Source: Agromyces sp. Leaf222 (GTDB lineage Bacteria; Actinomycetota; Actinomycetes; Actinomycetales; Microbacteriaceae). From it: 64,000 nucleotides of DNA. The notes under the pieces were generated by a model. That model was not told the DNA's origin and ran no database searches. It was given only the letters and a program-made list of their open reading frames with translations. This document shows, in pieces, positions 48,985-58,374 of the stretch; position 1 is the stretch's first letter; each line of letters begins with the position of its first letter. The stretch spans positions 991,651 through 1,055,650 of the forward strand of contig NZ_LMKQ01000001.1 in assembly GCF_001421565.1 (NCBI RefSeq), in the 5' to 3' direction. Position numbers and translations under genes: made by a program.

Positions 48985-51651
48985 ATGACGAAGACGAAGA
49001 CGACGGCGACGCGATGGGGGAGGCGAGCCGCGGCATCCGCGCTCATGCTCGCCCTCGTCGGCGGAGCGATCGCGGCGCCGGCCGCCGCGTTCGCCGCCGA
49101 TGAGACCGCACCCGACGTGCCCACGGCACCGGTCGTGACGGGCGAGACGACCTGGCGCTACCTCGACGACGGCAGCGACCCCGTGAAGGGCGATGCGAAC
49201 CTGCGGGCCTGGACCACCGGCGCGTTCGACGACTCGGCCTGGAAGTCCGCGGCGGGCAGCTTCGGCGCCAAGGGCGGCAAGCTCGCCGCCGTCGGCCCGC
49301 GCATGCCGAAGACCCTGCTGAACCAGTACCTCGACGGCGTGAAGGCGCCCGACGTGCCGACGTTCTTCTTCCGCACGAGCTTCACGCTCGAGGCCGGCGT
49401 CGCCGACCGGGTCGACCAGGTGCTCGGCGACGTCGTCTACGACGACGGCGCCATCGTGTGGATCAACGGCCAGAAGGTCGCCGGCCTCAGCGACGAGCGG
49501 GTCACCGGCACCACGAACCAGGAGTACGCCGGCGCCGGCATGTCCGACCCGCTCGCCGCGAGCTTCGCGGCCGACGGCGACGTGCTCGTCGACGGTGTCA
49601 ACACGGTCGCCGTCGCGCTCTACCAGGACCGCGAGACCAGCAGCGACATCTACCTCGACGTGACCTCGCTGCGGCTGACCGAGGCCGCCGGACCCGTCGA
49701 GCCGGTGAGCGCGCCGCCGTCGCGCGTCATCCTCACGCCGACCGCCACCCCCGAGACGTCGCAGTCGTTCTCGTGGCTCGCGGGCGACGCGACGCAGACC
49801 ACGGGACACGTCGAGATCCGCCCGACGGCCGGCGGCGACATCCGCTCGATCGACGCGTATGCGGCCGGCTCCGTGAACGGCAACCCGCTGCAGCACTTCT
49901 CCGCCACGGTCGACGGCCTCGCCGCCGGCACCGCGTACACCTACCGCGTCGGCACCGACACGGGCTGGAGCCCGTGGACCGAGTTCACGACCGCCGACCC
50001 GAAGGACGACGAGTTCCAGTTCGTCTACTACGGCGACGCGCAGATCGGCCTCGACACCACCTGGCCGAAGGTCGTGGCCATGGCCGAGGCATCCGCCCCC
50101 GACTCGATCGGATCGGTGCACGCCGGCGACCTCATCGACAGCGCCAGCAACGAGACCCAGTGGGTCAACTGGTTCAAGGGAATGCAGACCTCGGCCGCGA
50201 CGACCAACGTCATGGCCGCCCCCGGCAACCACGAGTACTCGGGCGACAAGCTCCTGAAGTCGTGGAAGGCGAACTTCGAGTACCCGCACAACAACCCGAC
50301 GACCGAGACCGTCGGCGCCCTCGCCGACCTCGCCGACGGTGACACCGACGTCGCGAAGCAGTACGCCGCATACTTCGCGCACTGGACCCAGTTCGCCACC
50401 GAGACGGTGTACTTCACCGACTACCAGGGCGTGCGCTTCATCACGCTGAACGCGACCCGGGACGCGACGTTCCTGACGCCCGACAACCTCCCGGCCTGCG
50501 CCGGCGCCGACTGCCCGTCGACGAAGCTCTCGTCGCTCTGGCCCGAGTTCCAGGCGGCATGGCTCGACCACGTGCTCGAGCAGAGCCCGTCGAAGTGGAA
50601 CGTCGTGACCTTCCACCAGCCGGTCTACTCGGCCTCCGAAGGCCGCAACGAGCCCGAGCTGCGCAAGTACTGGGTGCCCGTGTTCCAGAAGCACGACATC
50701 GACCTCGTCATGATGGGCCACGACCACACCTACGCCCGTGGTTACAACAACGACGACGTCACTGAGACGGCCGGCATCACCGACGGCCCCGTCTACATCG
50801 TCTCCAACTCGGGCGCGAAGCACTACGAGCTCGAGACCGACGCGAAGAACGTCTGGACCAACAACAACGCCACCCAGGTGCTGCGCGGCGCCGGCGTCAC
50901 GACCTACCAGGTCATCGACGTCTCGAACGACCAGCTGCACTACCGGTCGTACCTCGCGGAGAAGACGGCGGATGCCACCACCGACCTCCCGGTCGGCGCG
51001 GTGTACGACGAGTTCACCGTGACGAAGACGGATGCCGGCGAGAAGTGGGTCACCGAGGCGGGCGTCGAGCCGCCCGTCGAGGAGCCCGACACCACCCGCC
51101 CCGAGGTCTCGCTCGTCTCGCCGACCGTCGTCGGACCGTTCCGGGAGCTTTCGGTGCAGGTCGACGCGACCGACGACCGCGGCCTGCAGCGCATCGTCGC
51201 GAACATCTACCAGGACGGCAAGCTCGTCAAGAGCACGCAGTCCAAGGTCGAGGGCGGCGCGAAGGTCGGCTCGCACACGGCGAAGGTGGCGCTGGCCTCC
51301 GGCGACTACACCGTCAAGTACAACGCGCAGGACCTCGCCGGCAACATCTCCAAGACGAGCACCTTCGCGTTCACGATCGACGCCGTCAAGCCGACGGTCA
51401 CCGTGAAGGACGGCGCCTCGTACACCGTCGCGAAGGGTGCGGGGTACTCGCTCGTCAGCTTCAAGCTGTACGACGCGGGCAAGATCGACCGCGTCGAGCT
51501 CAACGGCAAGGTCAAGGACCTCTCGAACAACGCCTGGTCCGACGTGAACTACGTCAAGCCCGGCGTGTTCGGTGCGGTCGCAGGGCTGAACACCCTCGTC
51601 GTCTACGACGTCGCCGGCAACGCGACGACGCAGACGTTCACGCTCGGCTGA
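48985..51651 (+). CDS. Secreted metallophosphoesterase with purple-acid-phosphatase-like layout
   Basis: An 888-residue exported enzyme. After a signal peptide (to ~residue 33, AFAAD) comes a galactose-binding-like domain (~45-215), then a fibronectin-like domain (~225-330, TAYTYRVGTDTGWSPWTEF), and the calcineurin-like catalytic domain (~335-640). All metal-site motifs are present: YYGDAQIG, HAGDLIDS, APGNHEYSG, FHQPVYS and GHDHTYARG. The C-terminus has two Ig-like domains (~690-888). It should hydrolyse phosphoesters outside the cell. ATG 48985 has AAGGA at the right distance; ATG 48979 lies too close to it. Together with phoA and the EEP protein, it suggests a phosphate-scavenging neighbourhood. 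Confidence 0.9.
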   Translation: MTKTKTTATRWGRRAAASALMLALVGGAIAAPAAAFAADETAPDVPTAPVVTGETTWRYLDDGSDPVKGDANLRAWTTGAFDDSAWKSAAGSFGAKGGKLAAVGPRMPKTLLNQYLDGVKAPDVPTFFFRTSFTLEAGVADRVDQVLGDVVYDDGAIVWINGQKVAGLSDERVTGTTNQEYAGAGMSDPLAASFAADGDVLVDGVNTVAVALYQDRETSSDIYLDVTSLRLTEAAGPVEPVSAPPSRVILTPTATPETSQSFSWLAGDATQTTGHVEIRPTAGGDIRSIDAYAAGSVNGNPLQHFSATVDGLAAGTAYTYRVGTDTGWSPWTEFTTADPKDDEFQFVYYGDAQIGLDTTWPKVVAMAEASAPDSIGSVHAGDLIDSASNETQWVNWFKGMQTSAATTNVMAAPGNHEYSGDKLLKSWKANFEYPHNNPTTETVGALADLADGDTDVAKQYAAYFAHWTQFATETVYFTDYQGVRFITLNATRDATFLTPDNLPACAGADCPSTKLSSLWPEFQAAWLDHVLEQSPSKWNVVTFHQPVYSASEGRNEPELRKYWVPVFQKHDIDLVMMGHDHTYARGYNNDDVTETAGITDGPVYIVSNSGAKHYELETDAKNVWTNNNATQVLRGAGVTTYQVIDVSNDQLHYRSYLAEKTADATTDLPVGAVYDEFTVTKTDAGEKWVTEAGVEPPVEEPDTTRPEVSLVSPTVVGPFRELSVQVDATDDRGLQRIVANIYQDGKLVKSTQSKVEGGAKVGSHTAKVALASGDYTVKYNAQDLAGNISKTSTFAFTIDAVKPTVTVKDGASYTVAKGAGYSLVSFKLYDAGKIDRVELNGKVKDLSNNAWSDVNYVKPGVFGAVAGLNTLVVYDVAGNATTQTFTLG

Positions 51652-51685
51652 GTTCGGGCGGGCGTCTGAACGGCCCATGAGAATC

Positions 51686-51723
51686 GCGGATGCCGCGGCA
51701 GCACGTGCTGCCGCGGCATCCGC
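51686..51723. terminator. Bidirectional terminator palindrome
   Basis: A perfect 38-base palindrome, GCGGATGCCGCGGCAGCA followed by its complement, centred on CACGTG. It lies between two convergent stops (51651 plus, 51743 minus). It is built from the genome's common GGATGCCGC word and its complement. Confidence 0.75.
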
Positions 51724-51742
51724 CGTGTTCCGAGCGGGCGGG

Positions 51743-52108
51743 TCAGACCAGGGCGAGCAGGAGGCCCTGAATCAGGCTCACCACGGCGCCGAGCACCACG
51801 ACCGCGCCGAGCGCCGTACCTGCGCCGGCGAGAGCCTTGGGCGCGTTCTTCTGCAGGAGCGCGAGGACGCCGATGACGAGCGCAGCCGCACCGAGCACGA
51901 ACGCGATCGCGGTAGCGATCAACTGCACGGGCTGCAGCCCCGCGTAGCCCACCGAACTCAGCAGCAGGACGAAGACGAACTGCATGAGGAACTGGAGCAG
52001 GTTCGCCGCGGTCCCGGCGACGAACGACACCATGGCGAGCGGAGACGGGCGCGCGGGGGTCGGTGCGCCGACGGATGCGGACGAGGGGATGGATTCGGGG
52101 CTGGTCAC
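51743..52108 (-). CDS. Small hypothetical membrane protein
   Basis: A 121-residue protein with a Pro/Ser-rich cytoplasmic N-terminus (~1-23) and three or four hydrophobic helices. It resembles DUF4190-type small membrane proteins in layout but I cannot confirm the family. GTG 52108 is the start with a weak GGGG upstream. It is separated by 21 bases from the DUF1801 gene upstream and may belong to that operon. Confidence 0.6.
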   Translation of the reverse strand: MTSPESIPSSASVGAPTPARPSPLAMVSFVAGTAANLLQFLMQFVFVLLLSSVGYAGLQPVQLIATAIAFVLGAAALVIGVLALLQKNAPKALAGAGTALGAVVVLGAVVSLIQGLLLALV

Positions 52109-52129
52109 CCCGAGATTCTGGCAGATGGC

Positions 52130-52507
52130 TCAGGCGGTCGGACCGTCGGCGCCGTGCAGGCCCACCACGAGCCGCGTGATGTCGCGCACGAGATCCAGCG
52201 GCAGGGGTTTGGAGTAGGGCAGGTTGACGGTGTCCTTCGCCGCCCGCCACGGCGCGATGCGCTCCTCGAGCTCGCCGTCGGTGTGCGGCACGGGGTAGAG
52301 GCCGATGTGGTGCTTCCAGCCCGCGAAATGCAGCCAGTAGCGGCCCCGGATCGAGACGCCCGGAATGTCGTAGCGGAGCTTCTCCTCGGCGTCGGGCAGC
52401 ACGTCGTGGATCGCCGCACGCACCGCGGCGAGGCGCTCGGCGGGCTCGCCCTCGAACGTGGCGAGGTACTCGTCGACCGTGGTGGGCTTGGCGGGCTTGT
52501 CGTTCAT
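52130..52507 (-). CDS. DUF1801/YdhG-like protein
   Basis: A 125-residue protein of the DUF1801 family: TVDEYLATFEGEPAERLAAVRAAIHDVLPDAEEKLRYDIPGVSI at the start and HHIGLYPVPH in the middle (the conserved H.glyp). Its fold is that of YdhG-like proteins, and its role is unknown, though iron-chaperone-like roles have been suggested for relatives. The ATG at 52507 overlaps the stop of the carboxylesterase gene (ATGA). Confidence 0.87.
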   Translation of the reverse strand: MNDKPAKPTTVDEYLATFEGEPAERLAAVRAAIHDVLPDAEEKLRYDIPGVSIRGRYWLHFAGWKHHIGLYPVPHTDGELEERIAPWRAAKDTVNLPYSKPLPLDLVRDITRLVVGLHGADGPTA

Positions 52508-53922
52508 GCGATGTCCTCCACTCGGAGTCCGCCGCGCCAGCCGGCGCCGACGGGAATGCGCTGCTCGGCGATGCGCCCGGTGCGGGCGAACTCGACCCAG
52601 GCCGAGCGCAGCGCGGCGCCCGCCTCGACGAGCGTGCCGGCCCCGTCGGGGTCGAGCAGGGCCGCACGCGACCAGGCGGCCTCGTTCGGGAACAGCAGCG
52701 GCAGCTCGATCGCGTGCGCGGCGCCGAGCGGGCTGCCATCGGGCCGACCGTCGAAGACGCCGACCTGCACCGAGGCGCCGGCCTGCGCGAGCAGCTTCGC
52801 GAACCGGCGGCCGTCTCGGGAGTAGACGGACCTGGTCGTGGCGTTCACGACCACACGGCGGGCGAGCGCGCCGATCAGTGGCACGCGGAACAGCCGCTCG
52901 AGCCTCGGCACGGTGCCGAGGTAGAACATCGTCTCCTCGGTGGTCCACGTGACGAGCACCTCGAGACCCGGTGCCCGGCGGATCCACGCCGCGGGGATGT
53001 CGGCCTCGACGGGCAGGGGCGCGCGGCCGTACTCGGTGCCGAAGGCCATGCTCGAGCGGAGCCCGAACCCCGAACCCGCCTGCTTCGCGACGAGTTGCAG
53101 CGCACCGAGCTCGTCGGTCGTGGCATCCGCCGGGATCTCGCCGATGGCCGCGCGCATCTTCGCCTGCATCTCGTCGCGGTCGGTGCGGATGCCGAAGGGC
53201 GCGCTCTGCAGCACGACCCGCGTGATCAGCCCGTCGGTGCCGTCGGCGGCGAGCACGTGCGCGAGCGCGTCGGCGCCCGACGACTGCCCGAACACCGTGA
53301 CCTGCTCGGGGTCGCCGCCGAAGCCGGCGATATGCTCGCGCACCCAGCGGAGCGCGGTGATGACGTCGAGCAGCCCGAGGTTCGCGGGCCGGTGCGTGCC
53401 GCCGACTGCTCCGCCTGGGGCCCTGCCGGTCGCGGTGTCGGGGGTGCCGTCGCCGATGAACCCGAGCAGTCCGAGCCGGAATGTGGGCGCCACGACGAGC
53501 ACGCCGTGCTCGCGCGCGAGCGCCGACGGGTCGAATCCGGGCAGGTCGCCCGCGTTCGAGACGTGGGCGCCGCCGTGGATCCACACCATGACCGGCACCG
53601 GGCCGTCGAGGTCGGCGGGGCGCGTGATCGTGACGCGAAGGCAGTCCTCGTCGAAGGTGGCGCCCTCGAGCGGTTCGCCGAGCACGGCCGCGCTCGGGCT
53701 CGGCGGCTGCGGGCACGCGATCGTCGTGAACTGCAGGTCGGCGGATGACGCGGGGTCGGGGTCGACGGCCTCGGCGGGCGCGAACCGGGCGGCCCGCGCG
53801 TAGCGGATGTTGCGGATGCGCTGCACGCCGTCGTCCTCGACGGCCAGGAACGCGCCCCACGGCGTCTCGACGTTGGCGAGGTCGGGGAGCCGGTCCTGTG
53901 CTCGCGCGGAGAGGTCGGTCAT
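52504..53922 (-). CDS. Type-B carboxylesterase/lipase family protein
   Basis: A 472-residue esterase, second of its kind in the window. The oxyanion segment is IHGGAHVSNAG, the nucleophile elbow GQSSGAD with Ser214, FDEDCLRVTITRP near residue 95, and His in GAAHAIELPLLF. The elbow has Gln-Ser instead of the usual Glu-Ser, and the distance from oxyanion hole to Ser is typical. It is cytoplasmic. The stop overlaps the DUF1801 start. The substrate is unknown. Confidence 0.87.
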   Translation of the reverse strand: MTDLSARAQDRLPDLANVETPWGAFLAVEDDGVQRIRNIRYARAARFAPAEAVDPDPASSADLQFTTIACPQPPSPSAAVLGEPLEGATFDEDCLRVTITRPADLDGPVPVMVWIHGGAHVSNAGDLPGFDPSALAREHGVLVVAPTFRLGLLGFIGDGTPDTATGRAPGGAVGGTHRPANLGLLDVITALRWVREHIAGFGGDPEQVTVFGQSSGADALAHVLAADGTDGLITRVVLQSAPFGIRTDRDEMQAKMRAAIGEIPADATTDELGALQLVAKQAGSGFGLRSSMAFGTEYGRAPLPVEADIPAAWIRRAPGLEVLVTWTTEETMFYLGTVPRLERLFRVPLIGALARRVVVNATTRSVYSRDGRRFAKLLAQAGASVQVGVFDGRPDGSPLGAAHAIELPLLFPNEAAWSRAALLDPDGAGTLVEAGAALRSAWVEFARTGRIAEQRIPVGAGWRGGLRVEDIA

Positions 53923-54075
53923 CGCACGATTCTGCCGCAGGAGGGGGCTCCGCGGCCATCATCACGTGCGACCGGAATCGTGCGCGGCGGCCATCCGCCG
54001 GGTTCGATCCTGGTCAGACGGCGTCGCGGCGATCGGCGGAAGGGGCCGGTCCGCCGCGGGCACCGATGCGGTGGA

Positions 54076-54801
54076 TCAGGCGACGTCGGCCGCGTCGGCC
54101 GGGTCGGGAGCGCTCGCGAGGTCGCTCGCGACATCCGCGTACTCGGTGTCGACGAGGATCGGCAGGTGATCGCTCGAGCCGCGCGGCAGGGTCTCGACCT
54201 TGCGGATCGTGAAGCCCGCCGAGGTCGCGAGGTCGAAGTGGCCGCGGAAGAACTTGTAGCGCGTGTAGGTGCGGCTGTCGCTGAGCGTCAGGTCGTAGCC
54301 CGCCTCGCGCACCTTCTCGGCGAGGTTGTCCTTGAAGATCGGGTAGTTGTAGTCGCCGACCATGAGGGTCGGCAGGTTCGGGCCGAGCAGTTGCAGCTCG
54401 CCGAGCGCGGCCTTGATCTGGTGGCGGCGGAGCGAGTTCAGCGCCGTGAGTGGAGCGGCGTGGAACGACGCCACGATCGCCTCGCGCTCGTGCACGCGGT
54501 CGAACACGAGGGCGCCCAGCAGTCGCTCATGAGCGGGCCGCAGCACGCGGTCGTGCATCGACTTCTTCAGGGCGACCGTGCGGAGCTTCCGAACCTCGAT
54601 GCGGTCGGGCCGGTAGTAGACGGCGAGGCCGAGGCGGCTGCCGACGGTCGAGTGCGCGAGGCGAAGCCGACCGACGTGCTCGGCGAGGTCGAGCGTGTCG
54701 CATTCCTGCAGGCACACGACGTCGGGCGAGTAGCGCTCATCGAGCGCCGCGAGTTCGGAGATCGCGCGATGCTTGCGGAGGTTGTAGCTGATCACCAGCA
54801 T
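54076..54801 (-). CDS. Endonuclease/exonuclease/phosphatase family protein
   Basis: A 241-residue cytoplasmic EEP-fold enzyme. Catalytic segments are in order: ISYNLRKHR (Asn), VCLQECDTLD (Glu, metal), SFHAAPLT, LMVGDYNYPIF (Asp and Asn) and GSSDHLPILVD (Asp-His). It lacks a signal peptide, unlike the EEP protein at 37237. Substrates could be DNA, RNA or phospholipid headgroups. It is divergent from the Nudix gene, 124 bases away. Confidence 0.87.
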   Translation of the reverse strand: MLVISYNLRKHRAISELAALDERYSPDVVCLQECDTLDLAEHVGRLRLAHSTVGSRLGLAVYYRPDRIEVRKLRTVALKKSMHDRVLRPAHERLLGALVFDRVHEREAIVASFHAAPLTALNSLRRHQIKAALGELQLLGPNLPTLMVGDYNYPIFKDNLAEKVREAGYDLTLSDSRTYTRYKFFRGHFDLATSAGFTIRKVETLPRGSSDHLPILVDTEYADVASDLASAPDPADAADVA

Positions 54802-54925
54802 CCGATCAGAATATGACCTCGTCGTGTTTTCGGCTGGGGGTTGCGTGGCATTTCACGACGTGTTCACAGGTGCACCGGAGTGGCAGGATGGCAGGCATGC
54901 TGCGTCGCGATGTCGGGAGCCCGTC

Positions 54926-55633
54926 ATGAGCGAGGTCGTCGACGCCCGCGCCGAACTCCTCGCCCTCTGTGAACGGGGCATCACGTGGCACACCGACGTG
55001 CCCCGGTGGGCGACGGATGCCGCAGACCGGCGCCCGGCCGCCGTGCTCGTGCTCTTCGGGGTGCTCGACGACCTGCCGGCGAGGGCCGGCGCCACGGCGC
55101 ACGACACCGCATCCGCGCCGGTCGCCCGCGACCTCGACGTGCTGCTGCTGCGCCGGGCGTCGACGCTCGGCAGCCACCCGGGCCAGATCGCGTTCCCCGG
55201 CGGGCGCATCGAGGAGTCCGACGACGGGCCCGTCGCCGGAGCGCTCCGCGAGGCCGCCGAGGAGACCGGCGTCGATCCGGCCGACGTCGAGCCGCTCGGC
55301 ACGCTCGCCCCGCTTCCGGTGCCGGTGAGCAATCACCTCGTGACGCCGGTGCCCGGCTGGTGGATGAGGCCGTCGGAGGTCGCGGCCGTCGATCACGACG
55401 AGTCGGTCGAGGTGTTCCGGGTGCCGGTGGCCGACCTGCTCGACCCGGCCAATCGCGGCAGCACCGAGATCACCTTCGGCGGCAAGGTCTACCGCGGGCC
55501 CGCGTTCACCGTGGGCGGTCGCGTCGTGTGGGGCTTCACCGCGCTCGTGCTCGCCCGCATGTTCGACGAGCTCGGGTGGACCGAGCCGTGGAACGAGGAT
55601 CGCATCGTGGAGCGCGACGACCTGTCGCAGTGA
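54926..55633 (+). CDS. Nudix hydrolase, CoA pyrophosphatase type
   Basis: A 235-residue Nudix enzyme. The Nudix box GGRIEESDDGPVAGALREAA continues EETGV with all conserved Gly, Glu and Arg. The sequence before it (LLLRRASTLGSHPGQIAFPGG) is the mark of the NudL/UPF0035 group, which splits coenzyme A to phosphopantetheine and ADP. ATG 54926 has GGGAG upstream; the longer frame from 54824 has no ribosome site. It is followed by a remnant SDR gene that probably was once part of the same unit. Confidence 0.87.
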   Translation: MSEVVDARAELLALCERGITWHTDVPRWATDAADRRPAAVLVLFGVLDDLPARAGATAHDTASAPVARDLDVLLLRRASTLGSHPGQIAFPGGRIEESDDGPVAGALREAAEETGVDPADVEPLGTLAPLPVPVSNHLVTPVPGWWMRPSEVAAVDHDESVEVFRVPVADLLDPANRGSTEITFGGKVYRGPAFTVGGRVVWGFTALVLARMFDELGWTEPWNEDRIVERDDLSQ

Positions 55634-55647
55634 ATGGGGGGAGCGGC

Positions 55648-55795
55648 ATGAGGATCGCCGTCGCCGGTCTCGCTGCCCGGCAAGCAGTTCGCCGCCATGC
55701 GCCGCGGCGAGACGCTGCCCGGCCCCAACGCCGTGCTCGCGACGCAGACGTTCGACGCCTGGCTCGGCGAGCACGCGACCCGCGCTACGGCGTGA
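55648..55795 (+). pseudogene. SDR/NAD(P)H-binding protein with internal deletion
   Basis: The start has a strong ribosome site (GGGGGGAG) and ATG 55648, reading MRIAVAG, a typical first strand of an SDR. Within 20 bases a different frame continues with SLPGKQFAAMRRGETLPGP and TFDAWLGEH and stops at 55795, like the C-terminus of NmrA-type SDR proteins. About 200 central residues appear to be missing and the two ends are out of frame. It follows the Nudix gene by 14 bases. The parent family is inferred from memory of such termini. Confidence 0.5.
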
Positions 55796-56105
55796 TCTCG
55801 TCGAGGTAGGCGTGGGCCTCGACCGTGATCGAGGCCCATCGATCCACGCCGTCGGCGTATGGCACGACGGCCCACTCGCGCATCGGCCGGCCGCGCATGA
55901 CCATGTTGTCGAGCCGCAGCTCCTCGATGCGCTCCTCCGGCAGCTTCACGACGAGGCGCCCGTCGGTCGCGACGAACGCGAAGAGCTTGCCCCGCACCGA
56001 GTAGCCCTCCGAGCCGAACATGCGGCCGACCGCGACATCCGATCGCTCCCTGAGCTCGGTGGTGACCTGTTCGAGCCGCTCGAGCCCCCGCGCGCGATCG
56101 TCCAT
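55785..56105 (-). CDS. TfoX/Sxy N-terminal domain protein
   Basis: A 106-residue protein made of only the TfoX N-terminal domain (VAVGRMFGSEGYSVRGKLFAFVATDGRLVVKLPEERIEEL). Proteins with this single domain are widespread in actinobacteria and have no shown competence role. The start is ATG 56105. Its end overlaps the remnant SDR by 11 bases. Confidence 0.87.
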   Translation of the reverse strand: MDDRARGLERLEQVTTELRERSDVAVGRMFGSEGYSVRGKLFAFVATDGRLVVKLPEERIEELRLDNMVMRGRPMREWAVVPYADGVDRWASITVEAHAYLDEITP

Positions 56106-56153
56106 GGGGCGAGGGTACGCCGTCGCCCGGCCGGCCGGTACGCCGTCGGCGGG

Positions 56154-56585
56154 TCAGCCGTTCGCGCCCGGGTCGAGCCGCACCATCCACCGGGCGGGCT
56201 CGGCGATCGGCTCGAAGCCGAACTTCGCGTAGAGGCCGTGCGCGTCGGCGGTCGCGAGCATCATGCGGCGCAGGCCCAGCGGCTCGAGGTCGGCGACCAC
56301 GCCCTCGATGAGCCCGACGCCCACGCCGTTGCCCCGCGCCGACGGATCGACGTACACGTCGCACAGCCAGGCGAACGTCGCACCGTCGGTGACGACGCGT
56401 GCGTACGCGACCTGTGCGCCGGATGCCTCGTCGAAGACGCCGTAGTTGCGGGATCCGTCGATGGCGGCCTCCTGGCGCTCGCGCGGGCGGCCGAGCGCCC
56501 AGTATGCGTCGGTCGAGAGCCAGCGGTGCACTCGCTCGCGGTCGAGGTCGTCGGGGTCGGCGGAGAAGCGGAATCCGGGCTGCAT
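56154..56585 (-). CDS. GNAT-family N-acetyltransferase
   Basis: A 143-residue GNAT enzyme. The acetyl-CoA-binding loop is VDPSARGNGVGVGLIEGVV (R-x-x-G-x-G type), followed by MMLATADAHGLYAKFGFEP, which contains the Tyr general acid often found before GF. It acylates an unknown amine. ATG 56585 follows GGTGGG; ATG 56603 would add six residues. Confidence 0.88.
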   Translation of the reverse strand: MQPGFRFSADPDDLDRERVHRWLSTDAYWALGRPRERQEAAIDGSRNYGVFDEASGAQVAYARVVTDGATFAWLCDVYVDPSARGNGVGVGLIEGVVADLEPLGLRRMMLATADAHGLYAKFGFEPIAEPARWMVRLDPGANG

Positions 56586-56638
56586 CCCACCATCATCGGG
56601 CATCCGCGGTTCCCGTCGGAGCCGCCCACGCGCCGACG

Positions 56639-57247
56639 CTACTTCGACATGTCGAAGCCCGTGACCGCCTCACCGGCCTGCGAGTACACGAGCAGCACGG
56701 CCCCATTCGGGAACGGCCTGGGCGGCTCTACCGGCGTGAACGCCGCCGGAACGCCGAAGTCGCCGTCGAAGAGCCGCTTGCCCGAGCCGAGCGCGACGGG
56801 ATACAGGTAGAGGTTCAGGCGGTCGACGAGACCCGCCGCGATGAGCGACCGCGCGAGGTCGCCGCTGCCCACGACGTGGATGTCCTCGAAGCGGTCCTTG
56901 AGCGCCCGCACCTCCTCGACGTCCGAGAGGGCCGTCGTGCCCTCCCACCCCGGATCCGAGAGCGTGCGCGAGACGACGAACTTCGGCATCCCGTTGAACT
57001 TCACGGCGATCGGCTCGTCACCCCGGTGGGGCCAGAACGCGGCGAAGATGTCGTAGGTGCGGCGGCCGAGCAGCAGGGCGTCCATGCGGTCGATGCCCTC
57101 GCCGATCGCGGCGCCGTTCTCGTCGTCGAGGTAGTGCCCCTGCCAACCGCCGAACGCGAAGCCGCCCGACTCGTCCTCATCAGGGCCCCCGGGACCCTGG
57201 TAGACCCCGTCGAGCGTGATGAACAGGTCGACCGAGATGGTTCCCAT
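56639..57247 (-). CDS. Dihydrofolate reductase-family protein (RibD C-terminal-like)
   Basis: A 202-residue protein with the DHFR/RibD_C fold: ISVDLFITLDGVYQGPGGPDEDESGGF, MDALLLGRRTYDIFAAFWP, IHVVGSGDLARSLIAAGLVD and LNLYLYPVALGSGKRLFDG. It is a reductase-like protein common in actinobacteria, with unknown substrate and not the housekeeping DHFR. GAGGGAG precedes ATG 57247. The final residues (FDMSK) follow the standard end. Confidence 0.88.
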   Translation of the reverse strand: MGTISVDLFITLDGVYQGPGGPDEDESGGFAFGGWQGHYLDDENGAAIGEGIDRMDALLLGRRTYDIFAAFWPHRGDEPIAVKFNGMPKFVVSRTLSDPGWEGTTALSDVEEVRALKDRFEDIHVVGSGDLARSLIAAGLVDRLNLYLYPVALGSGKRLFDGDFGVPAAFTPVEPPRPFPNGAVLLVYSQAGEAVTGFDMSK

Positions 57248-57423
57248 GATGCTCCCTCGCAGTTCCGTGGTCGCCGGTCGCCCGGCTCGCGCGTCGCCCC
57301 GGCGGGCGTCGGCGCGACCCATCATAGGAAACGCATCGTCGCTCCACAGGGGGTTGCGGGATGCCCGGGACACACTCGCTGCATGCCCCAGCACGACAGC
57401 CGGGCCCGCGAGAGGAGCACGAC

Positions 57424-58302
57424 ATGACGACCGACCCCCGCTGGATCGACGAGCACGGCGACGAGATCGACGAGGACCACCGCGGGCTCGTCTACGACAT
57501 CCGCACGCTCGTCGACCGCAGGCGCGCCCTCGGCATCTTCGGCGGCGTCGGCCTCACCGCGCTGCTCGCGGCGTGCTCGGCCGATCCGCCCGAGCAGACG
57601 GCGAGCGCCGCGCCGAGGGCGTCGGCCTCGGCATCCGCGACCCCCTCGCCGTCGGCGTCGGCCGCGGCATCCGGACCGCTCGACGAGGTGCCCGACGAGA
57701 CGGGCGGCCCCTACCCGGCCGACGGCTCGAACGGTGTCAACGTGCTCGACGACTCGGGCATCGTGCGCCGCGACATCCGCTCGTCGTTCGGATCGTCGTC
57801 GACGGTCGCCCAGGGCGTCCCGCTCACGATCGCGCTCACGGTGCGGGATGCCGCGACCGGCAGCGCGCTCGTCGGCGCCGGCGTGTACCTCTGGCACTGC
57901 GACCGCGACGGCGGCTACTCGCTGTACTCGAACGGGCTCGAGGGCGAGAACTACCTGCGCGGCGTGCAGCAGACCGACGCGAACGGCACGGTGACCTTCA
58001 CCTCGATCTACCCGGCCTGCTACACGGGCCGCTGGCCGCACATCCACTTCGAGGTCTACTCGGACGTCGCGACCGCCGTCGCGAGCGGCCCCATCGTGAA
58101 GACCTCGCAGATCGCGCTGCCCGAGGAGGCGAACGCCCTCGTCTACGCGACCGCCGGCTACGAGCAGAGCGTGCGCAACATGGCGCAGACGAGCCTCGCG
58201 AGCGACAACGTGTTCAGCGACGACGGCGGCATCCACCAGATCGCGAACATGTCGGGCTCGGTCGCCGCCGGGTATGCGGCGGCGCTCACGATCGGGGTGT
58301 GA
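57424..58302 (+). CDS. Exported intradiol ring-cleavage dioxygenase
   Basis: A 292-residue protein. The N-terminal part carries a twin-Arg (DRRRALGIFGGVGLTALLAAC) giving a likely Tat signal with lipobox Cys ~52, then an Ala/Ser-rich linker. The catalytic domain has the intradiol motifs: ETGGPYPADGSN, VYLWHCDRDGGYSLYS and YPACYTGRWPHIHFEVY, with two Tyr and two His as non-heme iron ligands. It would cleave catechol-like rings outside the cytoplasm. About 50 residues precede the signal, which is unusual but seen in this secreted dioxygenase group. ATG 57424 has GAGAGGAG upstream. Confidence 0.87.
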   Translation: MTTDPRWIDEHGDEIDEDHRGLVYDIRTLVDRRRALGIFGGVGLTALLAACSADPPEQTASAAPRASASASATPSPSASAAASGPLDEVPDETGGPYPADGSNGVNVLDDSGIVRRDIRSSFGSSSTVAQGVPLTIALTVRDAATGSALVGAGVYLWHCDRDGGYSLYSNGLEGENYLRGVQQTDANGTVTFTSIYPACYTGRWPHIHFEVYSDVATAVASGPIVKTSQIALPEEANALVYATAGYEQSVRNMAQTSLASDNVFSDDGGIHQIANMSGSVAAGYAAALTIGV

Positions 58303-58374
58303 GCGGGTTCGGAGCGGTGCGGATGTCGCGGGCCGGCGCCTGCGGTGCGGATGCCGGTGGCAGGTGCCTCGGCG

